A stretch of DNA of 64,000 nt from Megaustenia siamemsis. Its lineage: Eukaryota; Mollusca; Gastropoda; Stylommatophora; Ariophantidae. The translations under genes were made by a program, and so were the position numbers. The notes under the pieces were generated by a model. The model had not been told where the DNA came from and ran no database searches. It saw nothing but the letters and a program-made list of their open reading frames with translations. Location of the stretch: assembly GCA_032433765.1 (NCBI GenBank), contig JAVIAB010000102.1, forward strand, positions 16,387,232-16,451,231. Direction: 5' to 3'. Positions 1 through 13,905 of this stretch are shown piece by piece (position 1 is the first letter of the stretch; the number at the start of each line of letters is the position of its first letter).

Positions 1-3000
1 CTACGGTGATTTGACATAGTACTACGGTGATTTAACATAGTACTACGGGGATTGACATAGTACTACGGGGATTGACATAGTACTACTGGGGATTGACATA
101 GTACTACGGAGATTTGACATAGTACTACGCAGATTTGACATAGTACTACGGTGATTTGACATAGTACTACGGGGATTGACATAGTACTACGCAGATTTGA
201 CATAGTACTACGCAGATTTGACATAGTACTACGGTGATTTGACATAGTACTACGGGGATTGACATAGTACTACGCAGATTTGACATAGTACAACGCAGAT
301 TTGACATAGTACTACGCAGATTTGACATAGTACTACGTTGGTTTGACATAGTACTACGGGATTGACATAGTACTACGCAGATTTGACATAGTACTACGCA
401 GATTTGACATAGTACTACGCAGATTTGACATAGTACTACGGGGATTGACATAGTACTACGCAGATTTGACATAGTACTACGGGGATTGACATAGTACTAC
501 GCAGATTTTCATAGTACTATGGGGATTGACATAGTACTACGCAGATTTGACATCGTACTACGCAGATTTGACATAGTACTACGCAGATTTGACATAATAC
601 TACAGGGATTGACATAGTACTACGGGGATTGACATAGTACTACAGAAATTAGACATAGTAATAAGGAGAATTGACATAGTACTACTGAGATTAGACATAG
701 TACTACGGGGATATGACATAGTACTACGGGGATTTGACATAGTACTACTGAGATTAGACATAGTACTACGCAGATTTGACATAGTACTACGGAGATTTGA
801 CATAGTACTACGGTGATTTGACATAGTAATACGGAGATTTGACATAGTACTACGCAGATTTGACATAGTACTACGGGGATTGACATAGTACTACGGTGAT
901 TTGACATAGTACTACGGGGATTGACATAGTACTACGCAGATTTGACATAGTACTACGGGGATTGACATAGTACTACGCAGATTTGACATAGTACTACGCG
1001 GATTGACATAGTACTACGGTGATTTGACATAGTACTACGGGGATTGACATAGTACTACGGGGATTTGACATAGTACTACGGTGATTTGACATAGTACTAC
1101 GGTGATTTGACATAGTACTACGGGGATTGACAAAGTACTACGGGGATTGACATAGTACTACGGGGATTGACATAGTACTACTGGGGATTGACATAGTACT
1201 ACGGAGATTTGACATAGTACTACGCATATTTGACATAGTACTACGGTGATTTGACATAGTACTACGGGGATTGACATAGTACTACGCAGATTTGACATAG
1301 TACTACGCAGATTTGACATAGTACTACGGTGATTTGACATAGTACTACGGGGATTGACATAGTACTACGCAGATTTGACATAGTACTACGCAGATTTGAC
1401 ATAGTACTACGCAGATTTGACATAGGACTACGTTGGTTTGACATAGTACTACGGGGATTGACATAGTACTACGCAGATTTGACATAGTACTACGCAGATT
1501 TGACATAGTACTACGCAGATTTGACATAGTACTACGGGGATTGACATAGTACTACGCAGATTTGACATAGTACTACGGGGATTGACATAGTACTACGCAG
1601 ATTTTCATAGTACTACGGGGATTGACATAGTACTACGCAGATTTGACATCGTACTACGCAGATTTGACATAGTACTACGCAGATTTGACATAATACTACA
1701 GGGATTGACATAGTACTACGGTGATTTGACATAGTACTACGGGATTGACATAGTACTACGGGGATTGACATAGTACTACGGGATTGACATAGTACTACGC
1801 AGATTTGACATAGTACTACTAAGATTTTACATAGTGCTACGCAGATTTGACATAGTACTACGCAGATTTGACATAGTACTACGCAGATTTGACATAGTAC
1901 TACGGGGATTGACATAGTACTACGCAGATTTGACATCGTACTACGCAGATTTGACATAGTACTACGCAGATTTGACATAATACTACAGGGATTGACATAG
2001 TACTACGGGGATTGACATAGTACTACAGAAATTAGACATAGTAATAAGGAGAATTGACATAGTACTACTGAGATTAGACATAGTACTACGGGATTTGACA
2101 TAGTACTACGGGGATTTGACATAGTACTACTGAGATTAGACATAGTACTACGCAGATTTGACATAGTACTACGGGGATTTGACATAGTACTACGGAGATT
2201 TGACATAGTACTACGGAGATTTGACATAGTACTACGGAGATTTGACATAGTACTACGGAGATTTGACATCGTACTACGGAGATTTGACATCGCACTACGG
2301 AGATTTGACATCGTACTACGGAGATTTGACATCGTACTACAGAGATTTGACATAGTACTACGGAGATTTGACATCGTACTACGGAGATTTGACATCGTAC
2401 TACGGTGATTTGACATCGTACTACGGAGATTTGACATCGTACTACGGAGATTTGACATCGTACTACGGAGATTTGACATAGTACTACGGTGATTTGACAT
2501 AGTACTACGGAGATTTGACATAGTACTACGGTGATTTGACATAGTACTACGGGGATTTTACATCGTACTACGGAGATTTGACATCGTACTACGGAGATTT
2601 GACATCGTACTACGGTGATTTGACATAGTACTACGGAGATTTGACATAGTACTACGGAGATTTGACATCGTACTACGGTGATTTGACATCGTACTACGGT
2701 GATTTGACATAGTACTACGGCGATTTGACATAGTACTACGGAGATTTGACATAGTACTACGGAGATTTGACATCGTACTACGGTGATTTGACATCGTACT
2801 ACGGTGATTTGACATAGTACTACGGAGATTTGACATAGTACTACGGAGATTTGACATAGTACTACGGTGATTTGACATCGTACTACGGTGATTTGACATA
2901 GTACTACGGTGATTTGACATAGTAATACGGAGATTTGACATCGTACTACGGGGATTTGACATAGTACTACGGTGATTTGACATAGTACTACGGAGATTTG

Positions 3001-3669
3001 ACATAGTACTACGGTGATTTGAAATAGTACTACGGTGATTTGACATAGTACTACGGTGATTTAACATAGTACTACGGGGATTGACATAGTACTACGGGGA
3101 TTGACATAGTACTACGGGGATTGACATAGTACTACGGAGATTTGACATAGTACTACGCAGATTTGACATAGTACTACGGTGATTTGACATAGTACTACGG
3201 GGATTGACATAGTACTACGCAGATTTGACATAGTACTACGCAGATTTGACATAGTGCTACGGTGATTTGACATAGTACTACGGGGATTGACATAGTACTA
3301 CGCAGATTTGACATAGTACAACGCAGATTTGACATAGTACTACGCAGATTTGACATAGTACTACGTTGGTTTGACATAGTACTACGGGGATTGACATAGT
3401 ACTACGCAGATTTGACATAGTACTACGCAGATTTGACATAGTACTACGCAGATTTGACATAGTACTACGGGGATTGACATAGTACTACGCAGATTTGACA
3501 TAGTACTACGGGGATTGACATAGTACTACGCAGATTTTCATAGTACTATGGGGATTGACATAGTACTACGCAGATTTGACATCGTACTACGCAGATTTGA
3601 CATAGTACTACGCAGATTTGACATAATACTACAGGGATTGACATAGTACTACGGGGATTGACATAGTAC

Positions 3670-6600
3670 TACAGAAATTAGACATAGTAATAAGGAGAAT
3701 TGACATAGTACTACTGAGATTAGACATAGTACTACGGGGATATGACATAGTACTACGGGGATTTGACATAGTACTACTGAGATTAGACATAGTACTACGC
3801 AGATTTGACATAGTACTACGGAGATTTGACATAGTACTACGGTGATTTGACATAGTAATACGGAGATTTGACATAGTACTACGCAGATTTGACATAGTAC
3901 TACGGGGATTGACATAGTACTACGGTGATTTGACATAGTACTACGGGGATTGACATAGTACTACGCAGATTTGACATAGTACTACGGGGATTGACATAGT
4001 ACTACGCAGATTTGACATAGTACTACGCGGATTGACATAGTACTACGGTGATTTGACATAGTACTACGGGGATTGACATAGTACTACGGGGATTTGACAT
4101 AGTACTACGGTGATTTGACATAGTACTACGGTGATTTGACATAGTACTACGGGGATTGACAAAGTACTACGGGGATTGACATAGTACTACGGGGATTGAC
4201 ATAGTACTACGCAGATTGACATAGTACTACGCAGATTTGACATAGTACTACGCAGATTTGACATAGTACTACGCAGATTTGACATAGTACTACGCAGATT
4301 TGACATAGTACTACGGGGATTGACATAGTACTACGCAGATTTGACATAGTACTACGCAGATTTGACATAGTACTACGCAGATTTGACATAGTACTACGGG
4401 GATTGACATAGTACTACGGAGATTTGACATAGTACTACGGGGATTGACATAGTACTACGCAGATTTGACATAGTACTACGGGGATTGACATAGTACTACG
4501 CAGATTTGACATAGTACTACGGGGATTGACATAGTACTACGCAGATTTGACAGCGTACTACGCAGATTTGACATAGTACTACGCAGATTTGACATAATAT
4601 TACAGGGATTGACATAGTACTACGGGGATTGACATAGTACTACAGAAATTAGACATAGTAATAAGGAGAATTGACATAGTACTACTGAGATTAGACATAG
4701 TACTACGGGGATTTGACATAGTACTACGGGATTTGACATAGTACTACGGTGATTTGACATCGTACTACAGTGATTTGACATAGTACTACGGCGATTTGAC
4801 ATAGTACTACGGAGATTTGACATAGTACTACGGAGATTTGACATCGTACTACGGTGATTGGACATCGTACTACGGTGATTTGACATAGTACTACGGAGAT
4901 TTGACATAGTACTACGGAGATTTGACATAGTACTACGGTGATTTGACATCGTACTACGGTGATTTGACATAGTACTACGGTGATTTGACATAGTAATACG
5001 GAGATTTGACATCGTACTACGGTGATTTGACATAGTACTACGGTGATTTGACATAGTACTACGGAGATTTGACATAGTACTACGGTGATTTGACATAGTA
5101 CTACGGTGATTTGACATAGTACTACGGTGATTTGACATAGTACTACGGGGATTGACATAGTACTACGGGGATTGACATAGTACTACTGGGGATTGACATA
5201 GTACTACGGAGAGTTGACATAGTACTACGCAGATTTGACATAGTACTACGGTGATTTGACATAGTACTACGGGGATTGACATAGTACTACGCAGATTTGA
5301 CATAGTACTACGCAGATTTGACATAGTACTACGGTGATTTGACATAGTACTACGGGGATTGACATAGTACTACGCAATTTGACATAGTACAACGCAGATT
5401 TGACATAGTACTACGCAGATTTGACATAGTACTACGTTGGTTTGACATAGTACTACGGGGATTGACATAGTACTACGCAGATTTGACATAGTACTACGCA
5501 GATTTGACATAGTACTACGCAGATTTGACATAGTACTACGGGGATTGACATAGTACTACGCAGATTTGACATAGTACTACGGGGATTGACATAGTACTAC
5601 GCAGATTTTCATAGTACTACGGGGATTGACATAGTACTACGCAGATTTGACATCGTACTACGCAGATTTGACATAGTACTACGCAGATTTGACATAATAC
5701 TACAGGGATTGACATAGTACTACGGGGATTGACATAGTACTACAGAAATTAGACATAGTAATAAGGAGAATTGACATAGTACTACTGAGATTAGACATAG
5801 TACTACGGGGATATGACAAAGTACTACGGGGATTTGACATAGTACTACTGAGATTAGACATAGTACTACGCAGATTTGACATAGTACTACGGAGATTTGA
5901 CATAGTACTACGGTGATTTGACATAGTAATACGGAGATTTGACATAGTACTACGCAGATTTGACATAGTACTACGGGGATTGACATAGTACTACGGTGAT
6001 TTGACATAGTACTACGGGGATTGACATAGTACTACGCAGATTTGACATAGTACTACGGGGATTGACATAGTACTACGCAGATTTGACATAGTACTACGCG
6101 GATTGACATAGTACTACGGTGATTTGACATAGTACTACGGGGATTGACATAGTACTACGGGGATTTGACATAGTACTACGGTGATTTGACATAGTACTAC
6201 GGTGATTTGACATAGTACTACGGGGATTGACAAAGTACTACGGGGATTGACATAGTACTACGGGGATTGACATAGTACTACGCAGATTTGACATAGTACT
6301 ACGCAGATTTGACATAGTACTACGCAGATTTGACATAGTACTACGCAGATTTGACATAGTACTACGCAGATTTGACATAGTACTACGGGGATTGACATAG
6401 TACTACGCAGATTTGACATAGTACTAGGCAGATTTGACATAGTACTACGCAGATTTGACATAGTACTACGGGGATTGACATAGTACTACGGAGATTTGAC
6501 ATAGTACTACGGGGATTGACATAGTACTACGCAGATTTGACATAGTACTACGGGGATTGACATAGTACTACGCAGATTTGACATAGTACTACGGGATTGA

Positions 6601-7811
6601 CATAGTACTACGCAGATTTGACATCGTACTACGCAGATTTGACATAGTACTACGCAGATTTGACATAATACTACAGGGATTGACATAGTACTACGGGGAT
6701 TGACATAGTACTACAGAAATTAGACATAGTAATAAGGAGAATTGACATAGTACTACTGAGATTAGACATAGTACTACGGGATTTGACATAGTACTACGGG
6801 GATTTGACATAGTACTACTGAGATTAGACATAGTACTACGCAGATTTGACATAGTACTACGGAGATTTGACATAGTACTACTGAGATTTGACATAGTACT
6901 ACGGGGATTTGACATAGTACTACGGAGATTTGACATAGTACTACGGAGATTTGACATAGTACTACGGGGATTTGACATAGTACTACGGGATTTGACATAG
7001 TACTACGGAGATTTGACATAGTACTACGGAGATTTGACATAGTACTACGGAGATTTGACATAGTACTACGGAGATTTGACATCGTACTACGGAGATTTGA
7101 CATCGTACTACGGAGATTTGACATCGTACTACGGAGATTTGACATCGTACTACAGAGATTTGACATAGTACTACGGAGATTTGACATCGTACTACGGAGA
7201 TTTGACATCGTACTACGGTGATTTGACATCGTACTACGGAGATTTGACATCGTACTACGGAGATTTGACATCGTACTACGGAGATTTGACATAGTACTAC
7301 GGTGATTTGACATAGTACTACGGAGATTTGACATAGTACTACGGTGATTTGACATAGTACTACGGGGATTTGACATCGTACTACGGAGATTTGACATCGT
7401 ACTACGGAGATTTGACATCGTACTACGGTGATTTGACATCGTACTACGGTGATTTGACATCGTACTACGGTGATTTGACATAGTACTACGGCGATTTGAC
7501 ATAGTACTACGGAGATTTGACATAGTACTACGGAGATTTGACATCGTACTACGGTGATTTGACATCGTACTACGGTGATTTGACATAGTACTACGCAGAT
7601 TTGACATAGTACTACGCAGATTTGACATAGTACTACGCAGATTTGACATAGTACTACGGGATTGACATAGTACTACGGGGATTGACATAGTACTACGGAG
7701 ATTTGACATAGTACTACGGGGATTGACATAGTACTACGCAGATTTGACATAGTACTACGGGGATTGACATAGTATTACGCAGATTTGACATAGTACTACG
7801 GGGATTGACAT
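3670..7811. repeat. Higher-order repeat of about 2071 bp within the satellite
   Basis: A marker cassette (ACAGAAATTAGACATAG, then AATAAGGAGAATTG, then TACTGAGATTAG) starts at 3670, 4641, 5741 and 6712. Spacings are 971, 1100 and 971 bp, so the two-cassette unit recurs every 2071 bp. The cassette at 641 lies 3029 bp before the one at 3670, and their flanks match for roughly 1.2 kb. This shows block-wise amplification of long segments, not only unit-by-unit growth. Confidence 0.8.
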
Positions 7812-7919
7812 AGTACTACGCAGATTTGACATCGTACTACGCAGATTTGACATAGTACTACGCAGATTTGACATAATACTACAGGGATTGACATAGTACT
7901 ACGGGGATTGACATAGTAC

Positions 7920-10900
7920 TACAGAAATTAGACATAGTAATAAGGAGAATTGACATAGTACTACTGAGATTAGACATAGTACTACGGGGATATGACATAG
8001 TACTACGGGGATTTGACATAGTACTACTGAGATTAGACATAGTACTACGCAGATTTGACATAGTACTACGGAGATTTGACATAGTACTACTGAGATTTGA
8101 CATAGTACTACGGGGATTTGACATAGTACTACGGGGATTTGACATAGTACTACGGAGATTTGACATAGTACTACGGAGATTTGACATAGTACTACGGGGA
8201 TTTGACATAGTACTACGGAGATTTGACATAGTACTACGGAGATTTGACATAGTACTACGGAGATTTGACATCGTACTACGGAGATTTGACATCGTAATAC
8301 GGAGATTTGACATCGTACTACGGAGATTTGACATCGTACTACAGAGATTTGACATAGTACTACGGAGATTTGACATCGTACTACGGAGATTTGACATCGT
8401 ACTACGGTGATTTGACATCGTACTACGGAGATTTGACATCGTACTACGGAGATTTGACATCGTACTACGGAGATTTGACATAGTACTACGGTGATTTGAC
8501 ATAGTACTACGGAGATTTGAAATAGTACTACGGTGATTTGACATAGTACTACGGGATTTGACATCGTACTACGGAGATTTGACATCGTACTACGGAGATT
8601 TGACATCGTACTACGGTGATTTGACATAGTACTACGGAGATTTGACATAGTACTACGGAGATTTGACATCGTACTACGGTGATTTGACATCGTACTACGG
8701 AGATTTGACATAGTACTACGGCGATTTGACATAGTACTACGGAGATTTGACATAGTACTACGGAGATTTGACATCGTACTACGGTGATTTGACATCGTAC
8801 TACGGTGATTTGACATAGTACTACGCAGATTTGACATAGTACTACGCAGATTTGACATAGTACTACGCAGATTTGACATAGTACTACGGGGATTGACATA
8901 GTACTACGGAGATTTGACATAGTACTACGGGGATTGACATGGTACTACGCAGATTTGACATAGTACTACGGGGATTGACATAGTACTACGCAGATTTGAC
9001 ATAGTACTACGGGGATTGACATAGTACTACGCAGATTTGACATCGTACTACGCAGATTTGACATAGTACTACGCAGATTTGACATAATACTACAGGGATT
9101 GACATAGTACTACGGGGATTGACATAGTACTACAGAAATTAGACATAGTAATAAGGAGAATTGACATAGTACTACTGAGATTAGACATAGTACTACGGGG
9201 ATATAACATAGTACTACGGGGATTTGACATAGTACTGCTGAGATTAGACATAGTACTACGCAGATTTGACATAGTACTACGGAGATTTGACATAGTACTA
9301 CTGAGATTTGACATAGTACTACGGGGATTTGACATAGTACTACGCAGATTTGACATAGTACTACGGAGATTTGACATAGTACTACGGGATTTGACATAGT
9401 ACTACGGAGATTTGACATAGTACTACGGAGATTTGACATAGTACTACGGAGATTTGACATAGTACTACGCAGATTTGACATAGTACTACGGGGATTGACA
9501 TAGTACTACGGTGATTTGACATTGTACTACGCAGATTTGACATAGTACTACGGTGATTTGACATAGTACTACGGTGATTTGACATAGTACTACGGTGATT
9601 TGAAATAGTACTACGGTGATTTGACATCGTACTACGGTGATTTGACATCGTACTACGGAGATTTGACATCGTACTACGGAGATTTGACATCGTACTACGG
9701 AGATTTGACATAGTACTACGGTGATTTCATATAGTACTACGGAGATTTGACATAGTACTACGGTGATTTGACATAGTACTACGGGGATTTGACATCGTAC
9801 TACGGAGATTTGACATCGTACTACGGAGATTTGACATCGTACTACGGTGATTTGACATAGTACTACGGAGATTTGACATAGTACTACGGAGATTTGACAT
9901 CGTACTACGGTGATTTGACATCGTACTACGGTGATTTGACATAGTACTACGGCGATTTGACATAGTACTACGGAGATTTGACATAGTACTACGGAGATTT
10001 GACATCGTACTACGGTGATTTGACATCGTACTACGGTGATTTGACATAGTACTACGCAGATTTGACATAGTACTACGCAGATTTGACATAGTACTACGCA
10101 GATTTGACATAGTACTACGGGGATTGACATAGTACTACGGGGATTGACATAGTACTACGGAGATTTGACATAGTACTACGGGGATTGACATAGTACTACG
10201 CAGATTTGACATAGTACTACGGGGATTGACATAGTATTACGCAGATTTGACATAGTACTACGGGAATTGACATAGTACTACGCAGATTTGACATCGTACT
10301 ACGCAGATTTGACATAGTACTACGCAGATTTGACATAATACTACAGGGATTGACATAGTACTACGGGATTGACATAGTACTACAGAAATTAGACATAGTA
10401 ATAAGGAGAATTGACATAGTACTACTGAGATTAGACATAGTACTACGGGGATATGACATAGTACTACGGGGATTTGACATAGTACTACTGAGATTAGACA
10501 TAGTACTACGCAGATTTGACATAGTACTACGGAGATTTGACATAGTACTACTGAGATTTGACATAGTACTACGGGGATTTGACATAGTACTACGGGGATT
10601 TGACATAGTACTACGGAGATTTGACATAGTACTACGGAGATTTGACATAGTACTACGGGGATTTGACATAGTACTACGGAGATTTGACATAGTACTACGG
10701 AGATTTGACATAGTACTACGGAGATTTGACATAGTACTACGGAGATTTGACATCGTACTACGGAGATTTGACATCGTAATACGGAGATTTGACATCGTAC
10801 TACGGAGATTTGACATCGTACTACAGAGATTTGACATAGTACTACGGAGATTTGACATCGTACTACGGAGATTTGACATCGTACTACGGTGATTTGACAT

Positions 10901-12616
10901 CGTACTACGGAGATTTGACATCGTACTACGGAGATTTGACATCGTACTACGGAGATTTGACATAGTACTACGGTGATTTGACATAGTACTACGGAGATTT
11001 GAAATAGTACTACGGTGATTTGACATAGTACTACGGGGATTTGACATCGTACTACGGAGATTTGACATCGTACTACGGAGATTTGACATCGTACTACGGT
11101 GATTTGACATAGTACTACGGAGATTTGACATAGTACTACGGAGATTTGACATCGTACTACGGTGATTTGACATCGTACTACGGTGATTTGACATAGTACT
11201 ACGGCGATTTGACATAGTACTACGGAGATTTGACATAGTACTACGGAGATTTGACATCGTACTACGGTGATTTGACATCGTACTACGGTGATTTGACATA
11301 GTACTACGCAGATTTGACATAGTACTACGCAGATTTGACATAGTACTACGCAGATTTGACATAGTACTACGGGGATTGACATAGTACTACGGAGATTTGA
11401 CATAGTACTACGGGGATTGACATGGTACTACGCAGATTTGACATAGTACTACGAGGATTGACATAGTACTACGCAGATTTGACATAGTACTACGGGGATT
11501 GACATAGTACTACGCAGATTTGACATCGTACTACGCAGATTTGACATAGTACTACGCAGATTTGACATAATACTACAGGGATTGACATAGTACTACGGGG
11601 ATTGACATAGTACTACAGAAATTAGACATAGTAATAAGGAGAATTGACATAGTACTACTGAGATTAGACATAGTACTACGGGGATATAACATAGTACTAC
11701 GGGGATTTGACATAGTACTGCTGAGATTAGACATAGTACTACGCAGATTTGACATAGTACTACGGAGATTTGACATAGTACTACGGGGATTTGACATAGT
11801 ACTACGGACATTTGACATAGTACTACGGAGATTTGACATAGTACTACGGAGATTTGACATAGTACTACGCAGATTTGACATAGTACTACGGGGATTGACA
11901 TAGTACTACGGTGATTTGACATTGTACTACGCAGATTTGACATAGTACTACGGTGATTTGACATAGTACTACGGTGATTTGACATAGTACTGCGGTGATT
12001 TGACATAGTACTACGGTGATTTGACATAGTACTACGGGGATTGACATAGTACTACGGTGATTTGACATAGTACTACGGTGATTTGACATAGTACTACGGT
12101 GATTTGACATAGTACTACGCAGATTTGACATAGTACTACTGTGATTTGACATAGTACTACGGTGATTTGACATAGTACTACGGAGATTTGACATAGTACT
12201 ACGCAGATTTGACATAGTACTACGGGGATTGACATAGTACTACGGTGATTTTACATAGTACTACGGAGATTTGACATAGTACTACGGTGATTTGACATAG
12301 TACTACGGGGATTGACATAGTACTACGGTGATTTGACATAGTACTACGCAGATTTGACATAGTACTACGGTGATTTGACATAATACTACGGAGATTTGAC
12401 ATAGTACTACGGTGATTTGACATAGTACTACGGGGATTTGACATCGTACTACGGAGATTTGACATCGTACTACGGAGATTTGACATCGTACTACGGTGAT
12501 TTGACATAGTACTACGGAGATTTGACATAGTACTACGGAGATTTGACATCGTACTACGGTGATTTGACATCGTACTACGGTGATTTGACATAGTACTACG
12601 GTGATTTGACATAGTA
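7920..12616. repeat. Higher-order repeat of about 2.47 kb within the satellite
   Basis: Marker cassettes at 7920, 9131, 10381 and 11614 alternate between two subtypes. The 9131 and 11614 copies share ATATAACATAG and TACTGCTGAG, while 7920 and 10381 have ATATGACATAG and TACTACTGAG. Same-type offsets are 2461 and 2483 bp, so the higher-order unit is a dimer of about 1.2-kb segments. The Tigger-like transposon cuts the right copy at 12616. Confidence 0.75.
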
Positions 12617-12634
12617 CAGTAAAGTCTCGATTAT
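12617..12634 (+). repeat. Left terminal inverted repeat of the Tigger-like element
   Basis: Eighteen bases identical to the reverse complement of 13888-13905, directly after the TA target duplication at 12615-12616. The next base differs (G against C), and the match resumes for CGG. Confidence 0.92.
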
Positions 12635-13389
12635 GCGGTACTCAATAATCCGGAATTCTCAATTTAACGGACTTTTTTTTTTTTTAGTTATTATAGGGAG
12701 AAAGCTTGAATCATGTTTTGTTGAGTTAAATTAAATGCCTTTATCCGGAAATCGAAAACGCTACAACACGGTTTGTGCGCTGCGCTTACTTCTACAGGCT
12801 CTATCATTACACAATATTGCGTTTACAATAGTGTATTTACAGTAATATACTTCAAATAGGAGCGAACATATTTTATTCAATCCAGACATTGTGTCTCCAA
12901 ATATTCCAAGTAAAAGCGACAGACAGTCTATATCTTCACTTTTTCCCCCGACTAAATGTTTTTGTCGGGAAATCTTAGTCGTGCCAAAAACACTTATCTA
13001 CATGATTTTACAAATTTGCTTAATTTTCTCATAGCCTGCTTTAGATCTAAAGTTGGTCATGAATTTGTCAAAAATATGGCGTTTGACAGTCTGACCGAAC
13101 ATTAGAAGCAGACGTATTGTTTGTGAAAATTGAAGAGCCCATAACTTTGATGATTATAAATCAAAGGTTGAGCAGCCGGCGTGCAGTGACATAGAGATGG
13201 TGAGAAGAAAGGGGAGGGGTTCAAAATTACCGACTGGAAATTCAAAAAGAGTAAGATACAGAGTTTGACGTTAGTTTGTCTCAGACATTTGTGCAAGCTG
13301 AAATTCGTTCCATCAGTATAAATTATACATGATATGCTATAAACGCATGTGTGCATACTTTTTAACGGAATACATTTTTGTGTTAAATA

Positions 13390-13731
13390 ATGGCCTCTGC
13401 GAGTGCAAACCACACCTCAATTTCCCGCAAAGGTAAACGCAAGCGAACTGTATTGACACTGAACCAGAAGATTGAAATCGCTAGTAGACTTGAAAAAGGC
13501 GTTAATCGCAACGTTTTGATGACTGAATTTGGCATAGCCTCTTCAACATTATATGACATACGAAATCAAAAAGATGAGTTGTTTAAGTTTGCGTCGGAGT
13601 CTGAAAGCAGCAACAATATACACCAGAGACGAAGTATGAAACGGCCAAAATTTGAAAAACTCGACGACGTCCTTTATGTGTGGTTTTTAGAAAGTAGAAG
13701 AAAAGAATGCCAATATCAGGACCCATGTTGA
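13390..13731 (+). CDS. CENP-B/pogo-type transposase N-terminus, truncated (113 aa)
   Basis: A 113-residue product starts at ATG 13390 (MASASANHTSISRKG) and stops at TGA 13729. Residues about 17-70 match the pattern of the CENP-B N-terminal/pipsqueak-like helix-turn-helix: a basic run KGKRKRTVLTLNQKIEIASR, then a second helix containing MTEFGIASSTLYDIRNQK. Residues about 90-108 (KLDDVLYVWFLESRRKE) look like the start of the second CENP-B-type helix-turn-helix, which then breaks off. Full transposases of this family run to about 450-600 residues with a DDE nuclease domain, absent here. In the family this N-terminal part binds the element's terminal repeats. The product could at most be a DNA-binding fragment and is most likely a relic. 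No RNA evidence is available. Confidence 0.8.
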   Translation: MASASANHTSISRKGKRKRTVLTLNQKIEIASRLEKGVNRNVLMTEFGIASSTLYDIRNQKDELFKFASESESSNNIHQRRSMKRPKFEKLDDVLYVWFLESRRKECQYQDPC

Positions 13732-13887
13732 TAGAGAAAGCTAGTGAATGTCACACGAATTTAAATATTTCTGAGCATTGCAATTTTTCAATCATGTTTT
13801 TTCATAAATTTTGAGTTTGGTTTTCTTAATCTCGATTATCCAGAAAAATTCAATGATCCAGAATGGGTTCTTCCCCGAGCATTCCGG

Positions 13888-13905
13888 ATAATCGAGACTT
13901 TACTG
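13888..13905 (-). repeat. Right terminal inverted repeat of the Tigger-like element
   Basis: Reverse complement of the left end, followed by TA and the second half of the interrupted satellite unit. A diverged copy of the same motif lies inside at about 13828-13850, as is common for sub-terminal transposase-binding repeats. Confidence 0.92.

Larger units (their letters stand above)
1..12616. repeat. 20/21-bp satellite array, block A
   Basis: Uninterrupted head-to-tail copies of a 20- or 21-bp unit, roughly 600 copies. The constant part is ACATAGTACTACG. It is followed by GTGATTTG, GAGATTTG or CAGATTTG (21-bp units) or by GGGATTG (20-bp units, one T fewer). A second substitution, TAG to TCG before the GTAC, marks blocks such as 2270-2480 and 8270-8470. 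Each unit holds the 8-bp palindrome TAGTACTA. The open frames across it on both strands only re-read the unit (SNLRSTM, VVLCQI) and are not genes. The array runs off the left edge of the window. Function is unknown; a heterochromatic or pericentromeric satellite is possible but not shown. Confidence 0.97.
12617..13905 (+). mobile_element. Pogo/Tigger-like DNA transposon, internally deleted
   Basis: The element is 1289 bp and ends in inverted repeats: the left end and the reverse complement of the right end both read CAGTAAAGTCTCGATTAT (18 bp identical), with a similar sub-terminal copy containing AATCCGGAAT just inside. It is flanked by TA on both sides (12615-12616 and 13906-13907). Removing the element and one TA restores a normal satellite unit, tagTActacgg. 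CAGT ends and a TA duplication are typical of the pogo/Tigger branch of Tc1/mariner. The only coding remnant is the N-terminal DNA-binding region of a transposase. No DDE catalytic domain fits in the remaining space, so the copy is non-autonomous. Confidence 0.9.

Noticed and set aside
13102..13413. Minus-strand 103-codon gene in the Tigger-like element
   Set aside because: It overlaps the start of the transposase-like frame, has no recognisable domain and lies in non-coding transposon sequence.
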